64,000 nucleotides of DNA from JAZGGS01 sp963764825 (GCA_963764825.1 CAVXUA010000016.1:186001-250000), one strand, 5' to 3'; positions 1 through 9,061 are shown, numbered from the stretch's first letter. The notes: generated from the letters alone by a model not told the origin. Numbers and translations are program-made.

Positions 1-806
1 ACCGGAGATAACTACGGGGATGTACGAGTTTAATAAAAGAGAAAAAACTTAATACTGTTTGCGAAGAAGCACGCTGCCCCAATATGGCAGAGTGCTGGAA
101 TAACAGAACTGCAACATTTATGATCCTTGGAGATATTTGTACACGATCCTGTGGCTTTTGCAATGTAAAACTTGGTATTCCTACAGAATTGGATTTGGAT
201 GAACCACGCAGGGTTGTTGATTCCATTAAAGAACTTGATTTAAGGCATGCGGTAATAACATCCGTAAACAGGGATGAACTTAAAGATGGAGGAGCAAATA
301 TTTTTAAAGAATGCGTGCGATTGCTTAGACTAGAAAAACCTGATTGCACGGTTGAAATATTAATTCCGATTTTAAAGGTGAATAAATGCCTTCGAAATAA
401 TCATGCAGAATCCTCCGGATATTCTAAACCATAACCTTGAAACTGTTGAGAGATTGTATCACGCAGTAAGACCCCAGGCAAAGTATGAACGTAGTCTAAA
501 TCTGATTAAGTGGTTCAAAGTAAAAGATTAAAGACCAAAAGTGGGATTATGGTTGGAATAGGTGAAACTTTTGAAGAAGTTTTAGAATTGATGAAGCATT
601 TGGTAAACCACGGTTGTGATATTCTTACCATCGGGCAATATCTTCAACCAACAAAACAGCATTTACCCGTAGATAGGTTTGTAACACCTGAAGAATTTGC
701 TATATACAAAACAGAAGGGTTGAAATTGGGTTTAAAATTGTTGAGTCTGCACCACTGGTTCGTAGTTCGTATCATGCTCGATAAGCATGCAAGATTACTC
801 TTCTAA
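1..806 (+). CDS. lipA: Lipoyl synthase, 5'-truncated by window edge and frameshifted
   Basis: Radical SAM enzyme that inserts two sulfurs into octanoyl groups to make the lipoyl cofactor of 2-oxoacid dehydrogenases and the glycine cleavage system. The auxiliary-cluster motif CEEARCPNMAEC is followed by the radical SAM motif CTRSCGFC, the pair that defines LipA. The later blocks SGIMVGIGET and TIGQYLQPTKQHLPV are also typical, and the protein ends in the usual HARLLF-like tail. The N-terminal part lies outside the window. The frame changes near 30, 370, 520 and 740, yet conserved sequence continues on both sides of each break, so indel errors are more likely than decay. The gene downstream is unrelated. 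Confidence 0.9.
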
Positions 807-819
807 ACAAAAATATTAA

Positions 820-936
820 TATTATTACTTAGTAAAAGTTGAATTCAATGGCTCTGATTTACCAAGTGGGTTGTACATTTACCGACTGATAACACCAAAT
901 TTTTCAGATTCAAAAAAGCTAATACTCCTTAAGTAA
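820..936 (+). pseudogene. Orphan type IX secretion C-terminal domain remnant
   Basis: An open stretch between stop codons with no start encodes about 38 residues. They match the end of a type IX secretion sorting domain: VEFNGSDLPSGLYIYRL, then a short link and SDSKKLILLK before the stop. The same pattern (tSGiYfYkL ... KKMvLlK) ends the intact secreted proteins at 3956-5467 and 59581-61113. Nothing upstream in this frame belongs to such a protein; lipA ends 14 bases earlier. This looks like the 3' tail of a deleted gene. The remaining bases to atpD hold only the atpD leader. Confidence 0.75.
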
Positions 937-1115
937 AAAGTTACTTTTAATGCTCATTTAGCTTAAGTAGAAATTTTTGCAGCTTTTTAAATAATTGTAT
1001 CTTTTCCTATAAATTAATAACAATTTATCATTCGTTTTTCATCTAAAAATTTGTAAAAGAGCAAGAATTCTCATAATTTTATATTTCTAATTTTCATTAT
1101 TTTCAAGGAAATGGA

Positions 1116-2522
1116 ATGGCTGAAGTAAGTGGCAAAATAATCCAGGTTATTGGACCTGTAGTAGATATAGAATTTGAAGAAGGGCACCTTCCTGAAATTT
1201 ACAGTGCAATCAGAATCCCTCGTACAACCACAGAAGGCGTTGAGCAGGATCTTATCGTGGAAGTGCAGCAGCATTTAGGTGAAGACAGGGTGCGAGCTGT
1301 AGCAATGGATTCTACTGATGGTTTGGTAAGAGGAATGGAAGCTTTTGATACAGGAGAACCTATTTCAATTCCAGTTGGTCCAGAAACTTTAGGCAGATTA
1401 ATAAGCGTTATTGGTGATCCAATTGACGGGCTTGGTGAAATTAAATCTAAAAAGAGATATCCTATACACAGACCCGCTCCGGCTTTCAAAAACCTTTCTA
1501 CACAAAATGAAATGTTTGAAACCGGTTTAAAAGTTATTGATCTTATTGAACCATACTCAAAAGGTGGAAAGACTGGTTTATTTGGTGGTGCCGGAGTTGG
1601 TAAAACTGTAATAATCATGGAACTAATCAATAACATTGCTTCACAGCATGGTGGTTATTCTGTTTTTGCCGGTGTGGGAGAAAGAACCCGTGAAGGAAAT
1701 GATCTCTGGTTGGAAATGAAGGAATCAGGTGTGCTTGAAAAAACTGCGCTCGTGTTTGGTCAGATGAACGAACCACCCGGCGCTAGATTAAGAGTTGGTT
1801 TAACAGGTTTAACAGTTGCAGAATATTTTAGAGATGAAGAGGAAAGAGATATTCTTCTTTTTATTGATAATATTTTCCGTTTTACTCAAGCCGGTTCAGA
1901 AGTTAGTGCACTGCTTGGCCGAATGCCTTCTGCAGTTGGTTACCAGCCAAACCTTGCAACTGAAATGGCTGCGTTGCAGGAAAGAATTACTTCAACAGAT
2001 AAAGGATCAATTACATCTGTTCAGGCAATTTATGTTCCTGCTGATGACTTAACTGATCCTGCTCCTGCTGCAGTATTCTCTCACCTTGATGCAACAACAG
2101 TATTAAGCAGGCAAATTTCAGAACTTGGAATTTATCCTGCAGTTGATCCTCTGGATTCAACTTCAAGAATATTGGAGCCTGGAATTTTAGGACAAGAGCA
2201 TTATGATGTTGCAAAAAATTGCAAAGAAATTCTTCAGCACTATAAAGATCTTCAGGATATTATAAATATTCTTGGTATGGATGAACTTTCGGATGAAGAT
2301 AAAGTTATTGTAAGACGTGCACGAAGAATTCAAAGATTTTTAAGCCAGCCTTTCCACGTTGCAGAACAGTTTGGTGTACCTGGAAAATATGTTAAGCTTG
2401 AAGATACAATTAGTGGTTTTAAAGGAATTATTGATGGCGAATACGATGATTTGCCTGAACAGGCATTCCTTTATGTTGGTGGAATTGAAGAAGCTGTTGA
2501 AAAAGCTAAGAAAATGGCTTAA
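1116..2522 (+). CDS. atpD: F1F0 ATP synthase subunit beta
   Basis: Catalytic beta subunit of the F1 head, which makes ATP from ADP and phosphate using the proton or sodium gradient. It is full length at 468 residues. The P-loop GGAGVGKT lies near residue 155, followed by the GERTREGNDL block, the Walker B stretch ILLFIDNIFRFTQAGSEVS and the conserved ALLGRMPSAVGYQP segment. The start is the ATG preceded by AAGGAA six bases upstream. atpC follows after two bases. The other ATP synthase genes are absent here; a separate beta-epsilon pair is known in Chlorobi and Bacteroidota. The frame is intact. Confidence 0.98.
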   Translation: MAEVSGKIIQVIGPVVDIEFEEGHLPEIYSAIRIPRTTTEGVEQDLIVEVQQHLGEDRVRAVAMDSTDGLVRGMEAFDTGEPISIPVGPETLGRLISVIGDPIDGLGEIKSKKRYPIHRPAPAFKNLSTQNEMFETGLKVIDLIEPYSKGGKTGLFGGAGVGKTVIIMELINNIASQHGGYSVFAGVGERTREGNDLWLEMKESGVLEKTALVFGQMNEPPGARLRVGLTGLTVAEYFRDEEERDILLFIDNIFRFTQAGSEVSALLGRMPSAVGYQPNLATEMAALQERITSTDKGSITSVQAIYVPADDLTDPAPAAVFSHLDATTVLSRQISELGIYPAVDPLDSTSRILEPGILGQEHYDVAKNCKEILQHYKDLQDIINILGMDELSDEDKVIVRRARRIQRFLSQPFHVAEQFGVPGKYVKLEDTISGFKGIIDGEYDDLPEQAFLYVGGIEEAVEKAKKMA

Positions 2523-2524
2523 AA

Positions 2525-2932
2525 ATGGCTGAATTAAATTTGGAAATTGTTACACCTGATAAACCTATTTTTAATGAAGAAATTGAATCCGTTACTATTC
2601 CGGGAACAATGGGTAGTTTTCAGATCTTAAAAAATCACGCCCCATTAATCAGTACGTTTGATGTTGGAGTTATAACAGTAAAATCAGGTAATGAACCTGC
2701 TTACTTTTCCACTTCGGGCGGTACAGTTGAAGTTAGTGATAATAAAGTGCTTGTACTTGCAGATTCAATTGAACCGGTTGACCAGATTGATATAGATCGT
2801 GCAGAGAAAGCTAAGGAAAGGGCAGAGGAAAGACTGAAAAGAAAAAAGGAAGAAGATGTTGATGAAGAAAGAGCAGCAATTGCATTAAAAAGAGCTATAA
2901 ACAGAATAAGCGTGAAAGAAAAATATAGTTAA
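2525..2932 (+). CDS. atpC: F1F0 ATP synthase subunit epsilon
   Basis: Epsilon subunit of the central stalk, which couples rotation to catalysis and restrains ATP hydrolysis. The N-terminal beta-sandwich shows the family pattern LEIVTPDKPIFNEEIESV and the block GSFQILKNHAPLIS. The C-terminal part from about residue 90 is a charged helical hairpin rich in Glu, Arg and Lys. At 135 residues it has the usual length. It is translationally coupled to atpD with a two-base gap and is followed by a strong terminator, so this is a two-gene operon. Confidence 0.96.
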   Translation: MAELNLEIVTPDKPIFNEEIESVTIPGTMGSFQILKNHAPLISTFDVGVITVKSGNEPAYFSTSGGTVEVSDNKVLVLADSIEPVDQIDIDRAEKAKERAEERLKRKKEEDVDEERAAIALKRAINRISVKEKYS

Positions 2933-2960
2933 GAATAATTTTAGTTATTTATATAATTTT

Positions 2961-2989
2961 AGGGATGAGCTTTTGTTCATCCCTTTTTT
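2961..2989 (+). terminator. Rho-independent terminator after atpDC
   Basis: A perfect 8-bp stem (AGGGATGA / TCATCCCT) with an 8-base loop is followed directly by a T-run. It lies 28 bases after the atpC stop and also separates the converging LON-domain gene. Confidence 0.88.
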
Positions 2990-3003
2990 ATTGCCTAATA
3001 ATT

Positions 3004-3630
3004 TTATTCATTTAAATATCCATTACCAAGAATAATATCTTGTTTTGATAATTCACCTTCCAACCTGTTTTCCAACGCATCAAAATGATTAATTAAATAA
3101 TTCAATCGTTTATTTTCATCCTGCAATAATAAAAGATCCTGCTGCTGGATTATTGTTAACCCTGATTTTTCTGCAATCTTAAAAGATTTAATTTGAGCAG
3201 TTTCCAGTTTTTTCCAGAACGATTCATCCAGCTCATAATTTGCTTTTTGCAGCAGTTCTGTAAATCTTAATTTTAACTTGTCAATAAGTGATTGGCTTAT
3301 ATCGGAAGTAACATCCGTATATTTTTCAACATCGGAAATGTAATATCCGTCTTTGTGAATATTAAGAGACTTTCTAAAAAATCTATCTGTTCCTGTTACT
3401 ACAATATCTAACTCACCCGATGAATAACGCTTTGTTATATCTTTAACTTCAACATAAACTCCTATCTCTCCAACTTTATCGTGTATATACGGCACAACAC
3501 CAAAACCAGATTTTTCATCAAGAATTCTGTTAATAAGTTTTTTATATCTTTCTTCAAAAATGTGAAGAGGGAATTTAGAGTTTGGAAATATTACCGTTAT
3601 CAATGGAAATATGGGAATAATCTTTTTCAT
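3004..3630 (-). CDS. LON N-terminal (substrate-binding) domain protein
   Basis: A stand-alone protein of 208 residues made of the LON/PUA-like domain found at the N-terminus of Lon protease, without the AAA+ or protease domains. Family features are IPIFPLITVIFPNSKFPLHIFEE near the N-terminus (quoted in part: FPLHIFEERY), GFGVVPY, and the GELDIVVTGTDRFF block near residue 75. The C-terminal half is predicted helical and rich in Gln, Leu and Lys. Such proteins are common in bacteria; their role, presumably recognition of unfolded proteins, is not established. It converges on atpC. The reading frame is intact. Confidence 0.8.
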   Translation of the reverse strand: MKKIIPIFPLITVIFPNSKFPLHIFEERYKKLINRILDEKSGFGVVPYIHDKVGEIGVYVEVKDITKRYSSGELDIVVTGTDRFFRKSLNIHKDGYYISDVEKYTDVTSDISQSLIDKLKLRFTELLQKANYELDESFWKKLETAQIKSFKIAEKSGLTIIQQQDLLLLQDENKRLNYLINHFDALENRLEGELSKQDIILGNGYLNE

Positions 3631-3955
3631 AACTGTAATTTAAAATAAAAAATTAATAAATGATGCCAAAAGAGTAGTTATTGAAAAAACATCAAAGAAT
3701 TGTAAAGAACTATATTGAAGAAATGAGCAAAAAGAAATATAGTTAGATTATTATAATTCATTACTTGTCATTTGCTAAGTTTATTTTTCTTGACTCTAAT
3801 CTAATATTATCGCACATTAATTAGTATAAAAATGTTTTTTATACCTTCAGAGGAGGTTGTGGAACGGATTATTTAACATTCTAGTCTATCCTTACCATAA
3901 TCATATTTCCAGAGGTTTAATACAAAATTTAGGTGATTATCTAAATGAGGATGTT
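3631..3955 (+). other. Intergenic region between divergent genes
   Basis: This A+T-rich stretch separates the divergently transcribed LON-domain gene and the YCF48-repeat gene, so it must hold both promoters. A TTGACT hexamer lies near 3791, but no convincing partner at the right spacing is visible. An open frame runs from 3857 into the next gene but lacks a signal peptide at its start. I see no RNA gene. Confidence 0.4.
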
Positions 3956-5467
3956 ATGAAGAGTTTATTTCACTTCTTTGTTGTAGCTATTTTAGCCTTT
4001 CTCTTTTTCATTAATACAATCAATGCACAATGGATGCAACAAACATCGGGTTCTGATAAAAGATTGCTTACCCTTCATTTTATAAATGAAAATGTTGGAT
4101 GGGCTGGAGGATATGACGGTACTATATTAAAAACAACAAATGGTGGTACTAACTGGAATTCGAAAAATATTGGGACGCTTGATGACATCCACTCCATATT
4201 TTTTATTGATTCTTCAGTCGGATGGGCTGTACTCTATGAATTTGCTCCAAATAGACACGGAAGTATAATTCACACAACAGATGGCGGAGAGAGTTGGAAT
4301 GTACAGTTGAGCATTCAAGATTATACATTTCATTCAATACATTTTTATGATGAAAACAATGGATGGGTAGTTGGTAGTAGTGGAATTGCATTTCATACAA
4401 CCAATGGAGGCAATACCTGGTTACAGCAATTTCCCAATACTCAAGGCGGTTGGCTATGGCCGGTTTTCTTTATAGATAATAATATTGGTTGGACCGCTGG
4501 AGATCCTCTTTTTGGAATGTTTAAAACTACAGATGGAGGAGACACTTGGACTTCAACCAGCCTTCCAGTAGTTGAAAGAGTATATTCTACAGTATTTCTT
4601 GATCTACAGGCCGGATGGTTGTCTGCTGCACAAGGTCAGATCGCTAAAAGTATTGATGGGGGTATCACGTGGGAGATTGTACAAAGTGGTACTTCACAGG
4701 CTTTGAGGGATATAGATTTTCTTGATTATAGTGTTGGTTGGAGTGTAGGTTACAATGGAACAATTATCCATTCTACTGATGGCGGAAACACTTGGGAAGA
4801 TCAATTTAGCGGTACTTCATCAAATCTGTACTCAGTTCAATTTATTGATGATCAAGTTGGATGGATTGTCGGAGATAATGGGATTATACTTCATACCAAT
4901 AATGGCGGAATTCCGGTTGAGTTGGTTAGTTTTTCGGCAGATGTTATTGAAGATGAAGTTCAACTTTCCTGGATTACTGCTACAGAGATAAATAATTTTG
5001 GATTTGAAATTGAAAGAAAAAATATTGATAAGTGGGAGCAGATTGGATTTGTTGAAGGTGTTGGCACGACTACAGAATTTCAATATTATTCATTCATTGA
5101 TGATAATGTTCCAAGTGGTAATTATCAGTATCGTCTAAAACAGATTGATCTTGATGGTTCGTCTGAATACTCTGAAATTGTTGAAGCTGTTGTTGGAATC
5201 CCAACAGAATTTTCCTTAGAACAGAATTTCCCTAATCCATTCAATCCTACGGCAGTGATAAAATACCAAATCCCAGAATTAAGTTTTATCACAATTAAAA
5301 TTTATGATATAGTGGGAAACGAAGCAGCAACTCTAGTTAACGAAGAAAAACCTGCAGGAAGTTATGAGATAGAATTTAACGGAAATGAGTTAACCAGTGG
5401 AATATATTTTTACCAACTAAAAGCTGGTAATTTTATTGAAACTAAGAAGATGGTATTAATGAAGTAA
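3956..5467 (+). CDS. Secreted YCF48/BNR-repeat protein with type IX sorting domain
   Basis: Exported beta-propeller-like protein of 503 residues from the chosen start. That ATG opens a signal peptide (MKSLFHFFVVAILAFLFF, then NAQ) and has GAGG five bases upstream; an upstream in-frame ATG at 3857 would put 33 non-signal residues in front. At least six repeats follow, each with the pattern VGWavGydGtIlkTtdGGtnW seen in YCF48/photosystem II stability factor-like repeats. After a fibronectin-like linker the C-terminal domain shows FSLEQNFPNPFNPTAVIKY and ends KKMVLMK, the sorting signal for type IX secretion. The substrate is unknown; surface attachment is inferred. The frame is intact. Confidence 0.85.
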   Translation: MKSLFHFFVVAILAFLFFINTINAQWMQQTSGSDKRLLTLHFINENVGWAGGYDGTILKTTNGGTNWNSKNIGTLDDIHSIFFIDSSVGWAVLYEFAPNRHGSIIHTTDGGESWNVQLSIQDYTFHSIHFYDENNGWVVGSSGIAFHTTNGGNTWLQQFPNTQGGWLWPVFFIDNNIGWTAGDPLFGMFKTTDGGDTWTSTSLPVVERVYSTVFLDLQAGWLSAAQGQIAKSIDGGITWEIVQSGTSQALRDIDFLDYSVGWSVGYNGTIIHSTDGGNTWEDQFSGTSSNLYSVQFIDDQVGWIVGDNGIILHTNNGGIPVELVSFSADVIEDEVQLSWITATEINNFGFEIERKNIDKWEQIGFVEGVGTTTEFQYYSFIDDNVPSGNYQYRLKQIDLDGSSEYSEIVEAVVGIPTEFSLEQNFPNPFNPTAVIKYQIPELSFITIKIYDIVGNEAATLVNEEKPAGSYEIEFNGNELTSGIYFYQLKAGNFIETKKMVLMK

Positions 5468-5548
5468 TTATTGTTACTATAATGTTATCTATAGATGACC
5501 AACTATTTATTAAATAGGTTAGGCATTTTCAGACAATATAAAATAAAA

Positions 5549-5578
5549 AAGAAGCAATCAAGTTTAAGACTGCTTCTT
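5549..5578. terminator. Bidirectional terminator between the YCF48-repeat gene and sodA
   Basis: The stem AAGAAGCA / TGCTTCTT has a 14-base loop, an A-run on its left and T-rich sequence on its right, so it can act on both strands. It lies between the convergent secreted-protein gene and sodA. Confidence 0.75.
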
Positions 5579-5610
5579 TTTAGAAAAATAAAGATTTTAA
5601 GCGAAAGAAA

Positions 5611-6219
5611 TTATTTTGCTTCACTAAATCTTTTTGCTACTTCTTCCCAGTTTATAACGTTCCACCAGTTTTCAATATAATCAGGTCTCCTGTTCTGGTA
5701 TTTCAGGTAATAAGCATGTTCCCAAACATCCAGCCCAAGAATTGGTGTACCTTTTACATCTGCAACATCCATTAAAGGATTATCCTGGTTAGGTGTAGAA
5801 GTAACAAGCAGTTTTCCATCCTGTTTAACTAACCATGCCCATCCGGAACCAAATCTTGTAGCAGCCGCATCGCTGAATTTACCTTTAAAAGTATCCAACG
5901 ATCCGAAAGCAGCATTTATAGCATCACCTAAAGCGCCATCAGGAGCGCCGCCGCCATTTTTCTTCATAACACTCCAGAAGAGAGAATGATTGAAGTGACC
6001 GCCGCCATTATTTCTTACAGCAACAGGTAAGCTTGATATTTTACCGAACATTTCTTCAAGTGTTTTTCCTGCAAGATCAGTTCCTTCAACTGCTCCGTTA
6101 AGTTTTGTTACATAACCATTATGATGTTTTGTATGATGAATTTCCATCGTCATTTTATCAATATATGGTTCCAATGCATCATACGCATAAGGTAATGCGG
6201 GTAATTCGAATTTTCCCAT
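5611..6219 (-). CDS. sodA: Superoxide dismutase (Fe/Mn family)
   Basis: Dismutes superoxide to oxygen and hydrogen peroxide in the cytoplasm. At 202 residues it has the family length. The N-terminus FELPALPYAYDALEPYID and the metal-binding helix with HHTKHH (first ligand near residue 27) are present. The middle GGGHFNHSLFW supplies the second His, and DVWEHAYYLKYQN near the C-terminus supplies Asp and His. Fe versus Mn cannot be decided here, so the symbol could equally be sodB. A GGAG sequence stands in the ribosome-binding position. No signal peptide is part of this frame; see the separate 27-codon ORF just upstream. It implies exposure to oxygen. Confidence 0.95.
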   Translation of the reverse strand: MGKFELPALPYAYDALEPYIDKMTMEIHHTKHHNGYVTKLNGAVEGTDLAGKTLEEMFGKISSLPVAVRNNGGGHFNHSLFWSVMKKNGGGAPDGALGDAINAAFGSLDTFKGKFSDAAATRFGSGWAWLVKQDGKLLVTSTPNQDNPLMDVADVKGTPILGLDVWEHAYYLKYQNRRPDYIENWWNVINWEEVAKRFSEAK

Positions 6220-6254
6220 TGTTAATTTACTCCTATTATTTATTGTTTGATAGT

Positions 6255-6338
6255 TTAGTTAAAATTATTTGCCAGCGGATTTATATAAGATAGAGCTGAG
6301 ATAGCTCCCAACGAATAAATAAATTTTCTTCTTTTCAT
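6255..6338 (-). CDS. 27-codon ORF with a twin-arginine-like signal, upstream of sodA
   Basis: This tiny ORF runs in the same direction as sodA, 35 bases before its start. It encodes a 27-residue peptide beginning MKRRKFIYSLGAISALS, which resembles a Tat signal peptide (RRKF followed by a hydrophobic stretch) and ends without any mature domain. It is not in frame with sodA, and stop codons in the other frames prevent a one-indel fusion. It could be the stub of a lost exported protein, a leader peptide, or the old signal of an exported dismutase. Expression is uncertain. Confidence 0.4.
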   Translation of the reverse strand: MKRRKFIYSLGAISALSYINPLANNFN

Positions 6339-6361
6339 TTTAATCCTGAATGATAATTATA

Positions 6362-6714
6362 TTACACACCAAAAGATTCACCGCAGCCGCAGGTGCGAGT
6401 TGCATTTGGATTTTTAAATTCGAATCCTTTTCCTGTAAGACCATCCGAAAAATCGAGTTCAATTCCTGTTATATGAAACAAGCTTTTTCCATCAACGAAA
6501 ATATTAATTGAATCAGCTTCAATTACAGCATCACCCTCATTGGCTTTTTCATCAAAGCCAAGTGTGTAAGTGCATACCTGAACAGCCGCCACCGCTCACT
6601 CCTATTCTTAAGTCCGTAACCTTCCGGCACTTTATTTTCTCTCATTATTCGTTTTATTTCTTTCACCGCTTTTTCGGTTACATTTATTTCATTCTCTTTA
6701 ATAACTTCTGACAT
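6362..6714 (-). CDS. iscA: Iron-sulfur cluster assembly protein, IscA/ErpA (HesB) family
   Basis: A-type carrier that receives and delivers Fe-S clusters. The N-terminal INVTEKAVKEIKRIM is followed by the GYGLR/GVSGGGCSG region, which is disrupted by a frame change near 6595. The protein then continues with YTLGFDEKA, and the C-terminal NPNATRTCGCGESF gives the CGCG pair that completes the three-Cys ligand set. With the break repaired it has about 117 residues, normal for the family. The start has AAGGGAA nine bases upstream. It lies downstream of an IscR-like regulator, so iron-sulfur-status control is likely. Confidence 0.85.
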
Positions 6715-6716
6715 TA

Positions 6717-7057
6717 TTATTCCCTTATAACTTTGTTGTAAAATGATTTTTTTAAAAGGATCGCCCGCTTCAACAGCAGCAAATTCTGGATAATTAACTT
6801 TCCAGCCCTGGTTGTTTACTCTCTGAAAAATTCCTTTGCCTGTAAAATGCTCGGCAATATCGTTAGCAAGGTTTTCAGATTCTTTATAAGTAATAAAAAT
6901 ATCTTTCTTTTCAAGAAAGCTTCTTATTCCATATTGAAAATCTCTGAAAGAAAAAATTTGAATTGTGAAAAACCGGGAACTTTGCTTTAAGAAATTTAAG
7001 AAGTATTTCATCATTATTTTTTAATGTATTCAAAACCTGTGAATTATTTTTTGACAT
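6717..7057 (-). CDS. Unrecognised small protein between the IscR-like gene and iscA
   Basis: About 113 residues, starting MSKNNSQVLNTLKNNDEIL. A frame change near 6965 joins the N-terminus to FQYGIRSFLEKKDIFITYKE and later GIFQRVNNQGWKVNYPEF. As sequenced, the frame runs through into iscA without a stop. Removing one A from the seven-A run near 6750 would instead give a stop overlapping the iscA start region, the normal operon arrangement, so I assume a homopolymer error rather than a fusion. I do not recognise the family. Its position between an Fe-S regulator and a carrier suggests a role in Fe-S metabolism. Confidence 0.55.
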
Positions 7058-7106
7058 TTTATCTCTCGTTTTATATATTAATTATAAAATTTGTTTAAGT
7101 GAAGTT

Positions 7107-7490
7107 TCACAAAAATATTTTATCTATCTTTTTTTGAATTTCTGCAAGCGGATCTTTAATCTTGCAGCAATCGAATTTTGAACATTCATCATCTGTTCCG
7201 TTTTCATTAAAGCAATCTACAATATGATAATTAGTTTCAATTGCTCTTATAATATCGCTTAGTGTAATTTCTGCAGGTTCTTTAGCAAGAATAAATCCAC
7301 CATTAACACCTTTGGCTGAAACGGCAATATCGTTTTTAGCCATGGCTTGCAGAACTTTTGCCACAAGCTGGTGAGGAATATTATAACTGGTGGAAATTTC
7401 CTTTGCTGTGGAATATCCTGATGAATTATTGAGCGCCATATATTTGGCTGCCATCAACGCATATTCTGTCTTTTTTGATAATTTTAGCAT
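7107..7490 (-). CDS. Rrf2-family transcriptional regulator, IscR-like
   Basis: A 127-residue winged-helix repressor or activator. The N-terminus MLKLSKKTEYALMAAKYMA and the recognition region HQLVAKVLQAMAKNDI with GVNGGFILAK are typical of Rrf2. The C-terminal part holds four cysteines (one near residue 93, then C-x4-CC around 103-109), which could ligate a [2Fe-2S] cluster as in IscR, though the spacing differs from that of E. coli IscR. A palindrome matching the core of the type 1 IscR site lies just upstream of its start, pointing to autoregulation. The downstream genes include iscA. It is 68 bases downstream of nuoN and probably has its own promoter. Confidence 0.85.
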   Translation of the reverse strand: MLKLSKKTEYALMAAKYMALNNSSGYSTAKEISTSYNIPHQLVAKVLQAMAKNDIAVSAKGVNGGFILAKEPAEITLSDIIRAIETNYHIVDCFNENGTDDECSKFDCCKIKDPLAEIQKKIDKIFL

Positions 7491-7500
7491 AATATAATAA

Positions 7501-7513
7501 GACTAAATTAGTC
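7501..7513. promoter_or_regulatory. Candidate IscR-type operator
   Basis: The sequence GACTAAATTAGTC is a perfect inverted repeat with 6-bp arms, extended by one further pair to AGACTAAATTAGTCT. It fits GACTRWWWYAGTC, the core of the type 1 IscR binding consensus from E. coli. It sits 10-24 bases upstream of the Rrf2-family start codon, where a bound repressor would block the promoter. Confidence 0.65.
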
Positions 7514-7557
7514 TGATATTAAACTAAAAAATTCTTCAATTAATAACAAATCAAAAT

Positions 7558-9061
7558 TTAGAACCCTATCATCGTGATGGAAGCTTTTGCAAGATCTACA
7601 AGCGGAGTGAAGTAAATACCAAAAACAAAAACTGGAATAAGCAGAAGTAAAACAATAATAATATTTGCAGGAGAGAATTTAATAACTTCTTTTTCTGTTT
7701 CAACTTTTACAAGGTATAGATTTTTAAGAACGCGCACATAATAATAATAAGCAACAACAGTATTCAGTAATGCAATAATTGCAGCTACAATCATATTTGC
7801 ATCAACAAGTGCAATAAAAATATAAACTTACCAATAAATCCAGCAGTAGGGGGAAAACCTGCTAAAGAAATAAAAAGATTGAAAGTGCTACACCTAAAAA
7901 TGGAATTGATGAACCGAGACCTTTATAATCATCAATATCTTCACTTCCGATTTTATTTGCAATTAACATTACAACAAAGAATGCACCAAGATTCATAAAA
8001 AGATAAACTGCAAAGTAGAATAAAACTGCAACAAGTCCTTCGTTAGATAAAACAGCAACAGCAAGCAACAGATAACCTGCGTGTGCAATACTTGAATAAG
8101 CTAACATTCGTTTTAAGTTATCCTGCCAGAGAGCAGTAAAATTACCAATTGACATTGTAAGAATAGCAAGCATTACAAGAATACTCTGCCAATCAATTAC
8201 ATTCAATAATAGCCAATACCCATCGGCTGTTATCGTTTCGAATGAAAGTTATCTTAATAAATCTTATAATAATGCAAAACCGGCAGCTTTACTTGCAACG
8301 GAAAGAAATGCAGTAATGGTAATAGGTGCTCCTTCATAAACATCGGGAGTCCAGAAATGGAAAGGAGCTATGGAAACTTTAAATCCTATTCCACCAAGTA
8401 CTAGAATTCCGGCAAAGATAAAAGTGAAACCGCCAAGCTGCTCTGCCTGGAGGACAGCATTTATAAGAAAAGGTTTGTGTTTCCGGTTAATCCAAAAATA
8501 ATTGAAATTCCAAAAAGCATAATTCCGGAGGCAACTCCGCCATAAATAATATATTTTAAAGATGCTTCGGAACTACGATCTCTAGTTTTTACAAATCCTG
8601 CAAGCACATAAGATGATAGTGACAGAAGTTCAACTGAAAGATAAATTAAAATTAAATCTGTGGCGGAAGACATTAAGAACATTCCCAATACCATTCCAAG
8701 CATTAAAGTATAATACTCACCATGCCTATCTTCACACCCAATTATTTCTGAAGAAGTAAGTGAAAATAGAACAATGAATAATGTTGAAATAACTACAATC
8801 ATTTTAAAGAATGCACCAAAGGCATCAACAGAAAGCATTCCGGCATTAGAAGGAGGTGTAACAAATGCATACGCGCTCATCCCGAATTGTTCCGCAACAA
8901 AGTAACCGGTTATCAACAATCCAAGTAATGTAACATAGGGAAGCAGAGTTTTGTTCTTGCCCATAATCAAATCGATTACAACAACTAAGAACCAGCGTAA
9001 GCGAAAGAGCTATTTCCGGTTTTATAAATTCGAGACTGGAAGAAAGAATTTCAATATTCAA
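7558..9061 (-). CDS. nuoN: NADH-quinone oxidoreductase subunit N
   Basis: One of the three antiporter-like proton-pumping subunits of the complex I membrane arm. The recovered pieces contain many hydrophobic helices and family blocks such as DLILIYLSVELLSLSSYVLAG and DNLKRMLAYSSIAHAGYLLL, with the conserved Lys and Ser of the MLAYSSIAH segment. Frame changes near 8930, 8465, 8230 and 7830 break the gene into four pieces. It is the last gene of the operon. The start ATG lies 20 bases after the nuoM stop. Confidence 0.88.

Noticed and set aside
1..806. lipA as a true pseudogene
   Set aside because: All functional motifs survive on both sides of each break, and similar breaks affect essential genes throughout the window.
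1199..1636. Antisense ORF of 145 codons inside atpD
   Set aside because: It is a shadow of the highly conserved atpD frame, with no ribosome-binding site or family similarity.
6523..7014. Fusion of the unknown protein with IscA
   Set aside because: The in-frame reading depends on a seven-A run; one base fewer gives a stop just before the iscA ribosome-binding start, the normal layout.
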